Source of the DNA: Flavobacteriales bacterium
GTDB lineage: Bacteria > Bacteroidota > Bacteroidia > Flavobacteriales_D > Parvicellaceae
Direction: 5' to 3'
Assembly (NCBI GenBank): GCA_020635565.1
Contig: JACJZN010000007.1
Span: 372,001 to 436,000, forward strand
DNA: 64,000 nucleotides
Below are positions 7,549 through 16,075 of the stretch, piece by piece. The first letter of the stretch is position 1; the number at the start of each line of letters is the position of its first letter. The position numbers and the translations under genes were made by a program. The notes beneath the pieces are model-generated. The model saw nothing but the letters and a program-made list of their open reading frames with translations, ran no database searches and was not told the origin of the DNA.

Positions 7549-9504
7549 GTGATACCCAAGGAAACCATAGAGAAAATATTTGAAGTCGCAGATATCGTTG
7601 ATGTGATCAGTGATTTCGTTGTCTTGAAAAAAGCGGGATCCAGTTATAAAGGGCTTAGTCCTTTTATCAACGAGAAGACGCCTTCATTTATGGTTTCTCC
7701 AGCTAAGGGAATTTTTAAAGATTTTTCATCGGGTAAAGGAGGTAATGTAGTCAGCTTCATAATGGAGCATGAGCATTTTTCTTACGTAGAAGCTTTAAAG
7801 TGGTTAGCCAACAAGTACGGTATCGAAATTGAAGAGAAGGAAAGAACACCAGAAGAGCTGGCAGCACAAGGTGAGAGAGAGAGCTTGTTTCTGGTGAATG
7901 GGTTTGCAAAGGAATTTTTCGAAGACCAATTACTTAATACACAGGAAGGGAAAGCTGTAGGTCTGAGTTATTTTAAAGAACGAGGATTTAACGAGGAAAC
8001 AATCAAGAAATTTAGCCTAGGGTATTCTCCAGAGCAAAGAGATGCCTTGACCAATGCCGCATTGGACAAGGGGTATAAGTTAGAATTTCTGGAAAAGACA
8101 GGTCTAAGCAAAACGAATGAAAAAGGAAGTTATGACTTTTTCAGGGGGCGTGTGATCTTTCCGATCCAAAACATTACGGGAAGAGTATTAGGATTTGGAG
8201 GTAGAACACTGAAGACGGATAAGAAAATTGCAAAGTATTTTAATTCGCCCGAAAGTGAGATCTACAACAAGAGCAAGATATTATACGGTTTGTATCAGTC
8301 AAAAAATGAGATAATCAAGAACGATGAATGTCTTTTGGTTGAGGGTTATACCGATGTGATCAGTTTGCATCAATCTGGTGTGGAGAATGTGGTCGCATCC
8401 AGCGGTACAGCTTTAACGGAAGGACAGATACGACTGATCAAAAGATATACGAACAATATTACTATTCTGTATGATGGGGATGCGGCTGGTATCAAGGCAT
8501 CTTTCAGAGGGATAGATCTGATTCTGGAACAAGGAATGAATGTTAAGGTGGTTTTGTTCCCTGATGGGGACGATCCAGACAGCTATTCCAGAAAAGTTGG
8601 ACATACAGAACTCGTTGACTACATAAAGAACAAGCAGCAGGATTTTCTTCATTTTAAGGCTTCTGTACTTTTAAAAGATACGGATCATGATCCTTTGAAA
8701 CGTGCTGAGACGATCAAGGATATTGTAAAGTCGATCTCCGTAATTCCTGATCAGATCACCCGATCGGTTTACATTAGAGAAACTTCACACCTTTTCGAGA
8801 TTGCCGAACAGGCATTGCACAATGAAGTGAACAAGCTCCTTCGTAAAGACCTTAAAAAGGACGCTACTCAGAGTGCACCAGAAGAAGTTCCACCAGAAGA
8901 ACAACAAGCTCTTCTGGTAAAAAAGCAGGATGATAAGGGTAAGTATTCACTTGAAATTCAGGAAAGAGATCTTGTGCGGTTGATGGTGCAATATGGTTCG
9001 CAGGAAATTCCAGTTAAGGTCAGAAATGAAAGTGATGAAGAAGAAGAGGTTGCCTACTTTTTGAGTCAGTATATCGTTGAAGAGTTATTAAATGATGAAT
9101 TACAAGTGCAGAATCCTGCTTATCAGAGGATATTCGATGAATTCTTAGATGGTTTGGAAAAAGGACTTGTTGTTAGCGATAAGCATTTCATTCAACATCA
9201 TGATGCAGGTTTAAGCCAAATCGTAATTGATATTTCTACGCCCAAAGATGTTGTTAGTGAGAACTGGGAAAAAAAACATCGGATATTACCAACTCTAGAG
9301 ATTAGTCGGATCAAAGATGCGGCTACACAATCAGTCGCAATGTTTAAACTAAGAGTCTTGGAAAATATGATTGTTGACCATCAGGAAAAACTAAAGGTTT
9401 CTTTAGAATCAAATGACATGGATAATCTTTTGATGAAAATTCGTGATTTAACCGACACAAGGAATATTTTTGCAGCTAAACTTGGAATCGTAGTAACGAG
9501 ATGA
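7549..9504 (+). CDS. dnaG: DNA primase DnaG
   Basis: A 651-residue primase that makes RNA primers for replication and is expected to contact DnaB helicase through its C-terminus. The N-terminal domain has the DnaG order (VADIVDVISDFVVLKK, SPFINEKTPSFMVSP, FKDFSSGKGGNVVSFIMEHE). The usual zinc ligands CPFH and CxxC are replaced by SPFI and a cysteine-free segment, so the zinc ribbon is missing its metal. The TOPRIM core is intact: LLVEGYTDVISL, ILYDGDAAGIKA and LFPDGDDPDSY. The C-terminal third is divergent and carries a charged linker. The start is a GTG. The MscS gene overlaps its stop by four bases. Confidence 0.93.
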   Translation: MIPKETIEKIFEVADIVDVISDFVVLKKAGSSYKGLSPFINEKTPSFMVSPAKGIFKDFSSGKGGNVVSFIMEHEHFSYVEALKWLANKYGIEIEEKERTPEELAAQGERESLFLVNGFAKEFFEDQLLNTQEGKAVGLSYFKERGFNEETIKKFSLGYSPEQRDALTNAALDKGYKLEFLEKTGLSKTNEKGSYDFFRGRVIFPIQNITGRVLGFGGRTLKTDKKIAKYFNSPESEIYNKSKILYGLYQSKNEIIKNDECLLVEGYTDVISLHQSGVENVVASSGTALTEGQIRLIKRYTNNITILYDGDAAGIKASFRGIDLILEQGMNVKVVLFPDGDDPDSYSRKVGHTELVDYIKNKQQDFLHFKASVLLKDTDHDPLKRAETIKDIVKSISVIPDQITRSVYIRETSHLFEIAEQALHNEVNKLLRKDLKKDATQSAPEEVPPEEQQALLVKKQDDKGKYSLEIQERDLVRLMVQYGSQEIPVKVRNESDEEEEVAYFLSQYIVEELLNDELQVQNPAYQRIFDEFLDGLEKGLVVSDKHFIQHHDAGLSQIVIDISTPKDVVSENWEKKHRILPTLEISRIKDAATQSVAMFKLRVLENMIVDHQEKLKVSLESNDMDNLLMKIRDLTDTRNIFAAKLGIVVTR

Positions 9505-10622
9505 TGGACTTAATCAAAATATCAGATAGCTATACGTTGCGTCTTGCCAACGTCATCTTTTTTGCGTTAGTCATCTTTGGATACTATTACGGTAAAAAGA
9601 TCATCAAAAAACAGCTCAAGGAACTGGTAAATGAAAAAGGGATTACCATCAAAGGAAAGGAGTTTAGCCTGAATAGGTTATTTAATCAGGTACTGATAGC
9701 GCTGCTTTTGTTTTTATCCTACGGTGCAATAGCTTATGGCAATGAGGATTTTTCATTGACCAAGATCCTAAACATTGAAATATTATCGCTTCGTAATAAG
9801 GCAGGTGAATTAACATTCAACCTTTCTATTGGCCATATTCTTGGAGTACTTGCGATCATATTTGTTTCGAGAATTTTGATCAATGTCATCCGTGTAGTAT
9901 TGCACAAGTTCTTAAAGGACAAATTATGGATAGATGAAGGAAGAGAATATACGATCATCCAAATGTCGAGATATGTGATCTATGTGATTAGTCTGATCCT
10001 GATCCTGAAAGTTCTCTTTGGAAATATTTCAAGTGTTCTTATGGCAGGAAGTGCCTTGTTCATTGGAATTGGTCTAGGTCTGCAAGAGTTCTTTACAGAT
10101 GTTGTTTCTGGATTTATTCTTTTAAATGACGGAAGCATCAAAGTGGGTGATATTGTGGAAATGGAAGGACAGATCGCGAGGATCGAAAAAATAAATATTC
10201 GTACATCTCATGTCAGAACTACAGAGGGTAAAACGATCATCGTCCCCAACTCAAAGTTCACGGAAGAGTACCTCACGAACTGGAGTGTGAGTGATAAGAT
10301 TACTCGTTTTCATATTGATGTATCTGTCGCTTATGGTACTGATACGGCTGTTGTAAAAGACTTGCTCTACAGAGCAGCACTAGCGCATCCACGAGTAGAA
10401 AAAGAAAGAGAGATTTTGATCGTATTTAACCACTTTGGAGATAATGGATTGGATTTTCAATTGTATTTCTGGGCCAAAAGATCCTGGGATATCCTTATCA
10501 TCAAAAGTGATTTAAGGTTCGAGATTGATCGGGTATTCAGAGAAAACAACATCAGAATACCATATCCTCAAAGGGATCTGCACATCGTTTCAGATCAAAC
10601 GAAAACGAATAATTACTTGTAG
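9501..10622 (+). CDS. MscS-family mechanosensitive ion channel
   Basis: A 373-residue small-conductance mechanosensitive channel. There are about four transmembrane helices in the first 200 residues. The pore-lining TM3 region is Gly/Ala-rich (MAGSALFIGIGLGLQEFF), and is followed by the MscS beta domain (FILLNDGSIKVGDIVEMEG, TTEGKTIIVPNSKF). The C-terminal vestibule ends at FRENNIRIPYPQRDLHI, a typical MscS ending. It would open on membrane tension to release solutes during hypo-osmotic shock. Its ATG overlaps the dnaG stop (ATGATG; a second ATG at 9504 is equally possible), so it is probably co-transcribed with dnaG. Confidence 0.9.
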   Translation: MMDLIKISDSYTLRLANVIFFALVIFGYYYGKKIIKKQLKELVNEKGITIKGKEFSLNRLFNQVLIALLLFLSYGAIAYGNEDFSLTKILNIEILSLRNKAGELTFNLSIGHILGVLAIIFVSRILINVIRVVLHKFLKDKLWIDEGREYTIIQMSRYVIYVISLILILKVLFGNISSVLMAGSALFIGIGLGLQEFFTDVVSGFILLNDGSIKVGDIVEMEGQIARIEKINIRTSHVRTTEGKTIIVPNSKFTEEYLTNWSVSDKITRFHIDVSVAYGTDTAVVKDLLYRAALAHPRVEKEREILIVFNHFGDNGLDFQLYFWAKRSWDILIIKSDLRFEIDRVFRENNIRIPYPQRDLHIVSDQTKTNNYL

Positions 10623-10687
10623 AAAAACAAGCTGGTGCAGGAATCAATTCAGATATTACAAGAAATAATCTATAAACGACTTTGAGG

Positions 10688-12148
10688 TCAATTCTTGATC
10701 ATTTTTACGGACTCAGTTAATAGGTCATCCACAAAAAGATTTGCCATATATGTTCCCGTTGCGTACTTCGATCCATCAATGGCAACCTTTCCATGACCAT
10801 GCTGAAGAATCACAATTCTATCTATGATTTTACCATCCAGAGACATAATAACGAGTTCAGCTCTTCTGGATTTTGAAGGAATATAATACTCTAGTACAGT
10901 TTGATTAGAAAATGGGTTCGGATAGTTCTGATTGAGTGTTGCAATATCAGCATATTCATTTTCTTCGATTGTGGGCTCGAATTTTTCCGAGTTGCCAAGT
11001 AATCTAACATCTACTCTTCTGTTGGCAGCTTTGCCTACTTCTGTTGAGTTATCGCTATATGGCATTGCTTCCCCTCTTACTTTTACTGTGATCTGGTCGG
11101 ATTCAAGTCCGAGGCTTATTAAGTAATTTACTACATTTTCTGCTCTTTTTTCTGATAATCTAAAATTGAATTTATCAGATCCATCGCCATCCGTATGGCC
11201 AGAAACCACTAAACTTCTCACGTTATTTTGTTTCATCAGATCCACAACTCGATTAAGTTCATTTTTGTATTCATCCGTGAGTTCAGCACTATTTGTGTTA
11301 AAATATACAGATAGATCTTCATGAAAACTAACCACACTTGTATGCTCTATCAGGATTCCTGAATCCAATGCGTTATCACTGGCATCAGCAATGCAAAGTT
11401 TTAGGTGATATGTTTTTCCGGGAATTACTTTTTGTTTGATTTCCAACAGTCGGGTAAATCCATCGTATTCAATAATCGCTCCCTCATTTTTCTGGTAATA
11501 GGTTGAATTGGAAGATACGCAGGACGGATTGTCTGGATTTCCGTTGTTTACGTTATTAATGCTAACTGGAGTATCTGTTCCGGGCAGCACAGCCATGTTT
11601 TTAATACCTTCTATACCTTCACCGCTAATGAAAAAAGCAAAAATATCGTTGAATTCAGAGCAGACATATTCATCATATTCTTCCGAACCAAAAACATATG
11701 AAAAAGATAGCGTATCAGCCATGGGAATGATATCCAATTCAATGATAATACCATCATTAGTTCTTGTTCCTCCCAATAAATCTTCTAGTTCAGGGATTCT
11801 AGTACCAGTCAGGCTGTGATTATGCCATCCGTCTTCAATGATGTCTCCACCGTCATAAGCAGTCATGCCTTCAAATGAATTTTTTTGAGCAACTCTCGAA
11901 ATGGAACCTGTTGTTGCGATGATCCCTTTGTCCATTCCAAATGTTTTACCTGGATCTTCAAAAACACCTAAAGCCAGAGATGAATCGGATTGATTCGTGG
12001 AGATATTCGTAATGATAATACCATCTCCCATTAGGGATTGAATCAATTTTTGAAAAGATTCTGAGTTGCCCGAAACAGACGAAATTTTAAGTTGGGCATG
12101 CGACAACGTTGCACAGCAAAGTAGCAATAAGATAAATAATGTTTTCAT
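10688..12148 (-). CDS. Choice-of-anchor L / OmpA-like / T9SS type A sorting domain protein
   Basis: A 486-residue exported protein with signal peptide MKTLFILLLLCCATLSHA and three domains. Residues about 25-265 resemble the choice-of-anchor L domain (DGIIIELDIIPMADTLSFSY, FGSEEYDEYVCSEFNDIFAF). Residues about 270-385 are an OmpA-like domain (SGHTDGDGSDKFNFRLSEKR, AANRRVDVRL). The last 80 residues match a T9SS type A sorting domain (NQNYPNPFSNQTVLEYYIP, ATGTYMANLFVDD). A peptidoglycan-binding fold with an outer-surface sorting signal is an unusual mix; the OmpA-like domain may have been recruited for another ligand. It is convergent with MscS, and nothing is co-transcribed with it. Confidence 0.82.
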   Translation of the reverse strand: MKTLFILLLLCCATLSHAQLKISSVSGNSESFQKLIQSLMGDGIIITNISTNQSDSSLALGVFEDPGKTFGMDKGIIATTGSISRVAQKNSFEGMTAYDGGDIIEDGWHNHSLTGTRIPELEDLLGGTRTNDGIIIELDIIPMADTLSFSYVFGSEEYDEYVCSEFNDIFAFFISGEGIEGIKNMAVLPGTDTPVSINNVNNGNPDNPSCVSSNSTYYQKNEGAIIEYDGFTRLLEIKQKVIPGKTYHLKLCIADASDNALDSGILIEHTSVVSFHEDLSVYFNTNSAELTDEYKNELNRVVDLMKQNNVRSLVVSGHTDGDGSDKFNFRLSEKRAENVVNYLISLGLESDQITVKVRGEAMPYSDNSTEVGKAANRRVDVRLLGNSEKFEPTIEENEYADIATLNQNYPNPFSNQTVLEYYIPSKSRRAELVIMSLDGKIIDRIVILQHGHGKVAIDGSKYATGTYMANLFVDDLLTESVKMIKN

Positions 12149-12284
12149 GGCTAAAGGTTTTTATAACACTATAATGTCACTTTTTCAAAAAAGTAACTAC
12201 TGAGGGTATAATTTTCCTGAAAAAAAGAAGCACCGCCCGAATCCCTCGTGACGATGCCCTTTTTAACGGTATATTTAAGTATGT

Positions 12285-12986
12285 TTATTCGAATTGAAAA
12301 TTTACAGGTAGGGTATACCTAACGCTAACCGGTTTGTTGTTCTTGATTCCAGGAATCCAAGTTGGCATCTTGCTAACAGCATTGTAAGTTACTTTTCCCA
12401 GTTTGGAATGAGGAGTTTTCACTACCTCAATATCTGTTATTGAACCATCTTTCTCCACAGTAAACTGTATGTAAACTTTTCCTTGTATTCCTATATTTTT
12501 TATCTCATCAGGGAAAACAATTTGTTTAGAAAGATATTTGTACATCTCCTCTTTTCCTCCTGGGAATTCAGGCATCACATCTGGAATTTGTGGACCTTCA
12601 TCCAATGAATCGATCACTGGTCCATCATCTCTTGGTCCAAATCCATCAGGAGCATCTGGAACATCAAACACTAGATCATCGGATTCTTCCAGAACGATTT
12701 CCTCATTTTCGGATTCTACTACTTCATTATCCACCTTTACGTACTCTGTGATCTTAATCTTAGGTGTAGGAGCAGGAGCAGAAGGTTTAAATACCTCAAT
12801 GTATGGAACCTCCCAAATTTCCTTGGTTACCTGAGCTTCTGCCATCAGGTTTGATTCCTGCTTTAATTCGAATTCGGCATATTCGAATGACATAAGCACC
12901 AGACTACTTGCGCAGACCATTCCTACCAGTATGGTTGATGTTCTCTTTTTTTCGAGATCTGCTGATTTTGACTTTTTATTCTCCAT
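12285..12986 (-). CDS. TonB-family energy transducer, copy 2
   Basis: A 233-residue TonB-like protein: a cytoplasmic start MENKKSKSADLEKKRTS, one transmembrane helix around residues 18-35, an acidic periplasmic linker (residues about 70-135) and a C-terminal TonB domain (PEFPGGKEEMYKYLSKQIVF, GKVYIQFTVEKDGSITDIEV). TonB proteins couple the proton-motive force from ExbB/ExbD to outer-membrane receptors, but no exbBD genes are present nearby. It follows its paralogue by nine bases and shares its N-terminus and C-terminal domain; the linkers differ. It may serve a receptor subset or have a non-transport role. Confidence 0.85.
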   Translation of the reverse strand: MENKKSKSADLEKKRTSTILVGMVCASSLVLMSFEYAEFELKQESNLMAEAQVTKEIWEVPYIEVFKPSAPAPTPKIKITEYVKVDNEVVESENEEIVLEESDDLVFDVPDAPDGFGPRDDGPVIDSLDEGPQIPDVMPEFPGGKEEMYKYLSKQIVFPDEIKNIGIQGKVYIQFTVEKDGSITDIEVVKTPHSKLGKVTYNAVSKMPTWIPGIKNNKPVSVRYTLPVNFQFE

Positions 12987-12995
12987 GGTGATCAG

Positions 12996-13709
12996 TTAGT
13001 TGTTCAGAATAAAGTTGATTGGTAGAGTATAGCTCACACGAACTACTTTGTTTAATTGTTTTCCAGGTTTCCATTTAGGCATGGATCCAACAACTCTAAC
13101 TGCTTCCTTGTCCAGTAGTTTGTGTGCGGATTTTATTACTTCCAGATTAGAAATGGACCCATCTTTTTCTACAGTGAATCTAATGTACGCTTTACCTTGA
13201 ACATTGTTGTCTACGCACATTTGAGGGTACTTGATATTGTCAGCCAAATATTCGTACAAAGCTTCAATACCTCCTGGGAATTCAGGCATTTCTTCAACTA
13301 CTTCATAAACCGGGTCGATAATTGGCATCGGTTCTGGTACTGGAGGTCCTGGAGGAGGTCCCGGAGGTCCTGGAGGAAATGGCCCTGGATTCGGATTGGG
13401 ATCCGGATCAGGTGTTGGGTCTGGTTCTGGACTTGGGTCTGGTTCTGGGTTAGGATCAGGAGCAACGTATTCGATTACTTTTGGTTGTTCCTGTTGAGGA
13501 GCTGAAGAGTAAACGACTTCTATCTGGGTCATTTCCCAAGTTGGCTCCTCAATATCCGCTGAACTCATGAGATCATCATCATGATGGATCTGAAAGTTGG
13601 CATATTCAAATGACATTAGTGTGGCAGATGTTGCACAAACCAATCCTAATAATAGAATTGATCCTCTTCTGTTCTCAAGATCTGCTCCTTTAGATTTTTT
13701 TGATTCCAT
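12996..13709 (-). CDS. TonB-family energy transducer, copy 1 (Pro-rich linker)
   Basis: A 237-residue paralogue of the next gene downstream. The start is placed at the ATG beginning MESKKSKGADLENRRGS, because that peptide aligns with MENKKSKSADLEKKRTS of the neighbour; an upstream in-frame start would add 18 unrelated residues. After the single membrane helix the linker is proline-rich, with alternating acidic-Pro pairs (PDPNPEPDPSPEPDPTPDP) and then PPGPPGPPPGPP, suited to spanning the periplasm. The TonB domain ends WKPGKQLNKVVRVSYTLPIN. The tandem pair probably arose by duplication. The different linkers could reflect different reach through the periplasm or different partners. Confidence 0.85.
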   Translation of the reverse strand: MESKKSKGADLENRRGSILLLGLVCATSATLMSFEYANFQIHHDDDLMSSADIEEPTWEMTQIEVVYSSAPQQEQPKVIEYVAPDPNPEPDPSPEPDPTPDPDPNPNPGPFPPGPPGPPPGPPVPEPMPIIDPVYEVVEEMPEFPGGIEALYEYLADNIKYPQMCVDNNVQGKAYIRFTVEKDGSISNLEVIKSAHKLLDKEAVRVVGSMPKWKPGKQLNKVVRVSYTLPINFILNN

Positions 13710-13854
13710 AACATGTAAGTTTAAAGATTTAACTGATGTTGCTATGGGTAAATATACGGACAAAAAACGCTTTAAGTTGCAGTATTACAGCGGGTTAATG
13801 ACTTTCGGTAGCGTTTGATTAGAGAACGGTCTTCTGAAGCGGAGGAACGGAACC

Positions 13855-14340
13855 TCAAATATCTCTTGGCGAAATGTATGCTTTCAGAATGCAAGTGTCT
13901 GCCGACAGTTCATCCCAATTTTCAACCTGTAATTCCAATGTGGCTACACAACATGTTTTGAGTTCTGTAGGAATACCAGAAAGGTAACTAACCAGATCAC
14001 TAAGGCCAGGATTATGACCAAATAAATACAACGAACTGATGTTTGATGAAACTGTTGCAATCTCTTTTAAGATGCTTTGAACGGAGGCATGATAAAGTTC
14101 CTCTCTTAGTTCAATTTGAGCAAGATCATATTGCTGGGAGGACAGGAGTAGTCTGGCAGTTGAAATCGCTCTGTTGGCTGAACTGCTGAGTACATGATCC
14201 GGGATATCACAGTTATTCAGCAAATGTTCACCCATTTTAGGAGCATCTTTCATACCTCTTGAGTTCAATGGGCGATCAAAATCCCTTACCCCTTGATTCC
14301 AATCTGATTTTCCGTGACGAATAACATATAGTTTTTTCAT
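13855..14340 (-). CDS. SixA-type histidine phosphatase
   Basis: A 161-residue histidine phosphatase superfamily protein. It opens with the RHG catalytic motif (MKKLYVIRHGKSDW, phospho-acceptor H9), followed by DFDRPLNSRGMKDAP and SSANRAISTARLL. The second catalytic His lies in LFGHNPGL. This layout matches SixA, a protein-histidine phosphatase acting on ArcB- or PTS-type phosphohistidines; the natural substrate in this organism is not known. Its ATG overlaps the stop of the hydrolase gene upstream, so the two are translationally coupled. Confidence 0.82.
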   Translation of the reverse strand: MKKLYVIRHGKSDWNQGVRDFDRPLNSRGMKDAPKMGEHLLNNCDIPDHVLSSSANRAISTARLLLSSQQYDLAQIELREELYHASVQSILKEIATVSSNISSLYLFGHNPGLSDLVSYLSGIPTELKTCCVATLELQVENWDELSADTCILKAYISPRDI

Positions 14341-15143
14341 GATCCAATTTTATTTATGAAGTTGACAATTGCTGAAACACATTTGTCTCTCTCTTCAACA
14401 AAGGACATATGACCAGATTGCTCAAAGGATACGAGTTTAACTTCTGAAGATTTGATCTGATTAACGATTCCATCATAAGGAACGGTATTATCGTGTATTC
14501 CGGATAGATATTGTACGGGAATAGAAGTGTTATTGATCAGTTCAACAAAATCTTTTCGTTCTCTCATTCCTCTTAAGCAAGCTTGAGCACCTTTTGGATC
14601 TGCATGAAGAGCGATCTGTTGCAGAAGCGATACTTGTTCTGGAAATTTTTCGAGATTAACCGAGTAAAAGAGATTGGCAATTGCTTCCTTAACATAAATC
14701 GCAGGACTTAGCTCAAAAACTTTCACAGCTCTTAATCTATCCGCTTTTTTCTGTTCGCTATCAGCCATAGCTGTGCTGTTTAACAATGTAAGACTTTCGA
14801 TCTTTTCTGGATGTTGATATAGAATTTCCAGTCCAATATATCCTCCCATCGAATGGCCAACGACATGGAACTGCTTTAGCATCATACCTTGAGCAAATGA
14901 AATAACACTATTTGCTATTTCATTCATATAAAGGATCTCCTGATTGGAGGGTGTATCCCCATGTCCGGGAAGATCAATTGTTAGAATGTTAAAATGATCA
15001 GAAAGATCTTTGATCATGTTGTCCCAGATGTGCTGACTTCCAAGAAATCCGTGAAGAAGTAGCACCGTAGTGGACTTTTTGTTGTCAAACATCCTGAACG
15101 AAAATTTCGAAGAATTTTCAAAGGATTTGTTAGATTCTTTCAT
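14337..15143 (-). CDS. Alpha/beta hydrolase
   Basis: A 268-residue alpha/beta-hydrolase fold protein. The oxyanion segment HGFLGSQHIW, the nucleophile elbow GHSMGG (S98), the acid turn SGIHDNTVPYDG and the catalytic His in QSGHMSFVEE are all present, so the triad appears complete. The closest recognisable shapes are MenH/BioH-like esterases or the proline-iminopeptidase group; a specific substrate cannot be assigned. No signal peptide is seen. It is the first gene of a two-gene operon with SixA and diverges from the Lrp-type regulator gene. Confidence 0.78.
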   Translation of the reverse strand: MKESNKSFENSSKFSFRMFDNKKSTTVLLLHGFLGSQHIWDNMIKDLSDHFNILTIDLPGHGDTPSNQEILYMNEIANSVISFAQGMMLKQFHVVGHSMGGYIGLEILYQHPEKIESLTLLNSTAMADSEQKKADRLRAVKVFELSPAIYVKEAIANLFYSVNLEKFPEQVSLLQQIALHADPKGAQACLRGMRERKDFVELINNTSIPVQYLSGIHDNTVPYDGIVNQIKSSEVKLVSFEQSGHMSFVEERDKCVSAIVNFINKIGS

Positions 15144-15162
15144 AATTGTGTCAATTCTGTGT

Positions 15163-15170
15163 CAAATGTA
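15163..15170 (-). promoter_or_regulatory. Putative -7 box for the hydrolase-sixA operon
   Basis: TACATTTG on the minus strand fits TAnnTTTG and lies 19 bases before the ATG at 15143. Nearby, GTGTCAA occurs twice in direct orientation (15149-15155 and 15160-15166), within the putative leader of the same transcript. Confidence 0.4.
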
Positions 15171-15202
15171 AAACTTTGTATCAATCGGCTTTTGTAATTT
15201 AT

Positions 15203-15210
15203 TATATTTG
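15203..15210 (+). promoter_or_regulatory. Putative -7 box for the lrp-mmcQ-ung operon
   Basis: TATATTTG fits TAnnTTTG, 22 bases before the ATG at 15233. A TTTG at 15175-15178 lies 24 bases upstream, slightly beyond the usual 17-23 spacing. Confidence 0.45.
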
Positions 15211-15232
15211 AATACACTATAAAACCGAACCT

Positions 15233-15724
15233 ATGAAGATTGATAAAATTGATCTGAAGATCCTTAAGGAGCTTCAAGAGAACTCGAAGATAACCAATAT
15301 AGAACTAAGTAAGAAAATTGGCTTGTCCGCAGCTCCTACTTTAGGGAGAGTTCAGAAACTTGAAAAATCAGGACTATTATTGAGTTATCATGCCCAGGTG
15401 AATAAGGAAATGCTTGGATTAGGTTTCAGTGCATTGATACAGGTTTCATTGACCAGACAGATCTCAAATGCGATGCAAAATTTTATTACTCAGATCAATC
15501 AAATTGATAGTATAGTGGAATGTTATCAGCTCACCGGGAATTTTGATTATCAATTAAAGGTGGTTGTTCCGGATATCCCGGCATTTGACAAATTGATCAC
15601 AGAAAGGCTAAGTAAGATTGAGGAGATCAGACAGATGCAAACAATGGTTGTATTGTCTTGTGTTAAGTCATCTCCGATACTTCCGATAGATTATAATCGT
15701 CCTCATAAATTGAAGGAAAGCTAG
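15233..15724 (+). CDS. Lrp/AsnC-family transcriptional regulator
   Basis: A 163-residue Lrp/AsnC regulator. The N-terminal HTH is typical (KIDKIDLKILKELQENSKIT, ELSKKIGLSAAPTLGRVQKL), and the C-terminal RAM domain follows from about residue 65 (IVECYQLTGNFDYQLKVVVP). Proteins of this family bind DNA as dimers or octamers and respond to amino acids or related small molecules. The two downstream genes (MmcQ/YjbR and Ung) overlap or nearly touch it, so they probably form one transcript, though there is no evident functional link to DNA repair. The target genes and effector are unknown. Confidence 0.9.
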   Translation: MKIDKIDLKILKELQENSKITNIELSKKIGLSAAPTLGRVQKLEKSGLLLSYHAQVNKEMLGLGFSALIQVSLTRQISNAMQNFITQINQIDSIVECYQLTGNFDYQLKVVVPDIPAFDKLITERLSKIEEIRQMQTMVVLSCVKSSPILPIDYNRPHKLKES

Positions 15725-16074
15725 TGAATATAGAGGAGTACAGAGATTATTGTATGTCCTTTCCGCAGACATCTGAGGGATTCCCTTTTGATGAAAAGAC
15801 TCTTGTTTTTAAAGTGGCTGGAAAGATGTTTGCTTTGGCAGATGTGGAAGATTTTTCTAGTGTTAATTTGAAGTGCGATCCTGAAAAAGCGATTCAGCTC
15901 AGGGAGGAGTTTCCCGAAGTAATGCCTGGTTATCACATGAGTAAGAAGCACTGGAATACAGTTGAGGTGAATAGTGGTGTGGATGATGACAAGATCAAAG
16001 AGTGGATCAAAGATTCATATGATCTAGTAGTTCAGTCATTAACGAAGAAACTTCGAACAGAATTGGGATTGTAA
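15724..16074 (+). CDS. MmcQ/YjbR family protein
   Basis: A 116-residue MmcQ/YjbR-type protein. The N-terminus (NIEEYRDYCMSFPQTSEGFP) and the later blocks KVAGKMFALADVED and PGYHMSKKHWNTVEV are the family's conserved pieces. The fold is CyaY-like and the family is often called DNA-binding, but function is poorly established. The start is a GTG whose first base is the last base of the upstream regulator's TAG, indicating coupling. A single base separates its stop from the ung start. Confidence 0.82.
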   Translation: MNIEEYRDYCMSFPQTSEGFPFDEKTLVFKVAGKMFALADVEDFSSVNLKCDPEKAIQLREEFPEVMPGYHMSKKHWNTVEVNSGVDDDKIKEWIKDSYDLVVQSLTKKLRTELGL

Positions 16075-16075
16075 G

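Noticed and set aside
13122..13505. A 127-codon open frame on the plus strand opposite the Pro-rich TonB gene, rich in Trp and Arg.
   Set aside because: It is the complement of the TonB linker's repetitive codons and has no start context; the opposite strand is clearly coding.
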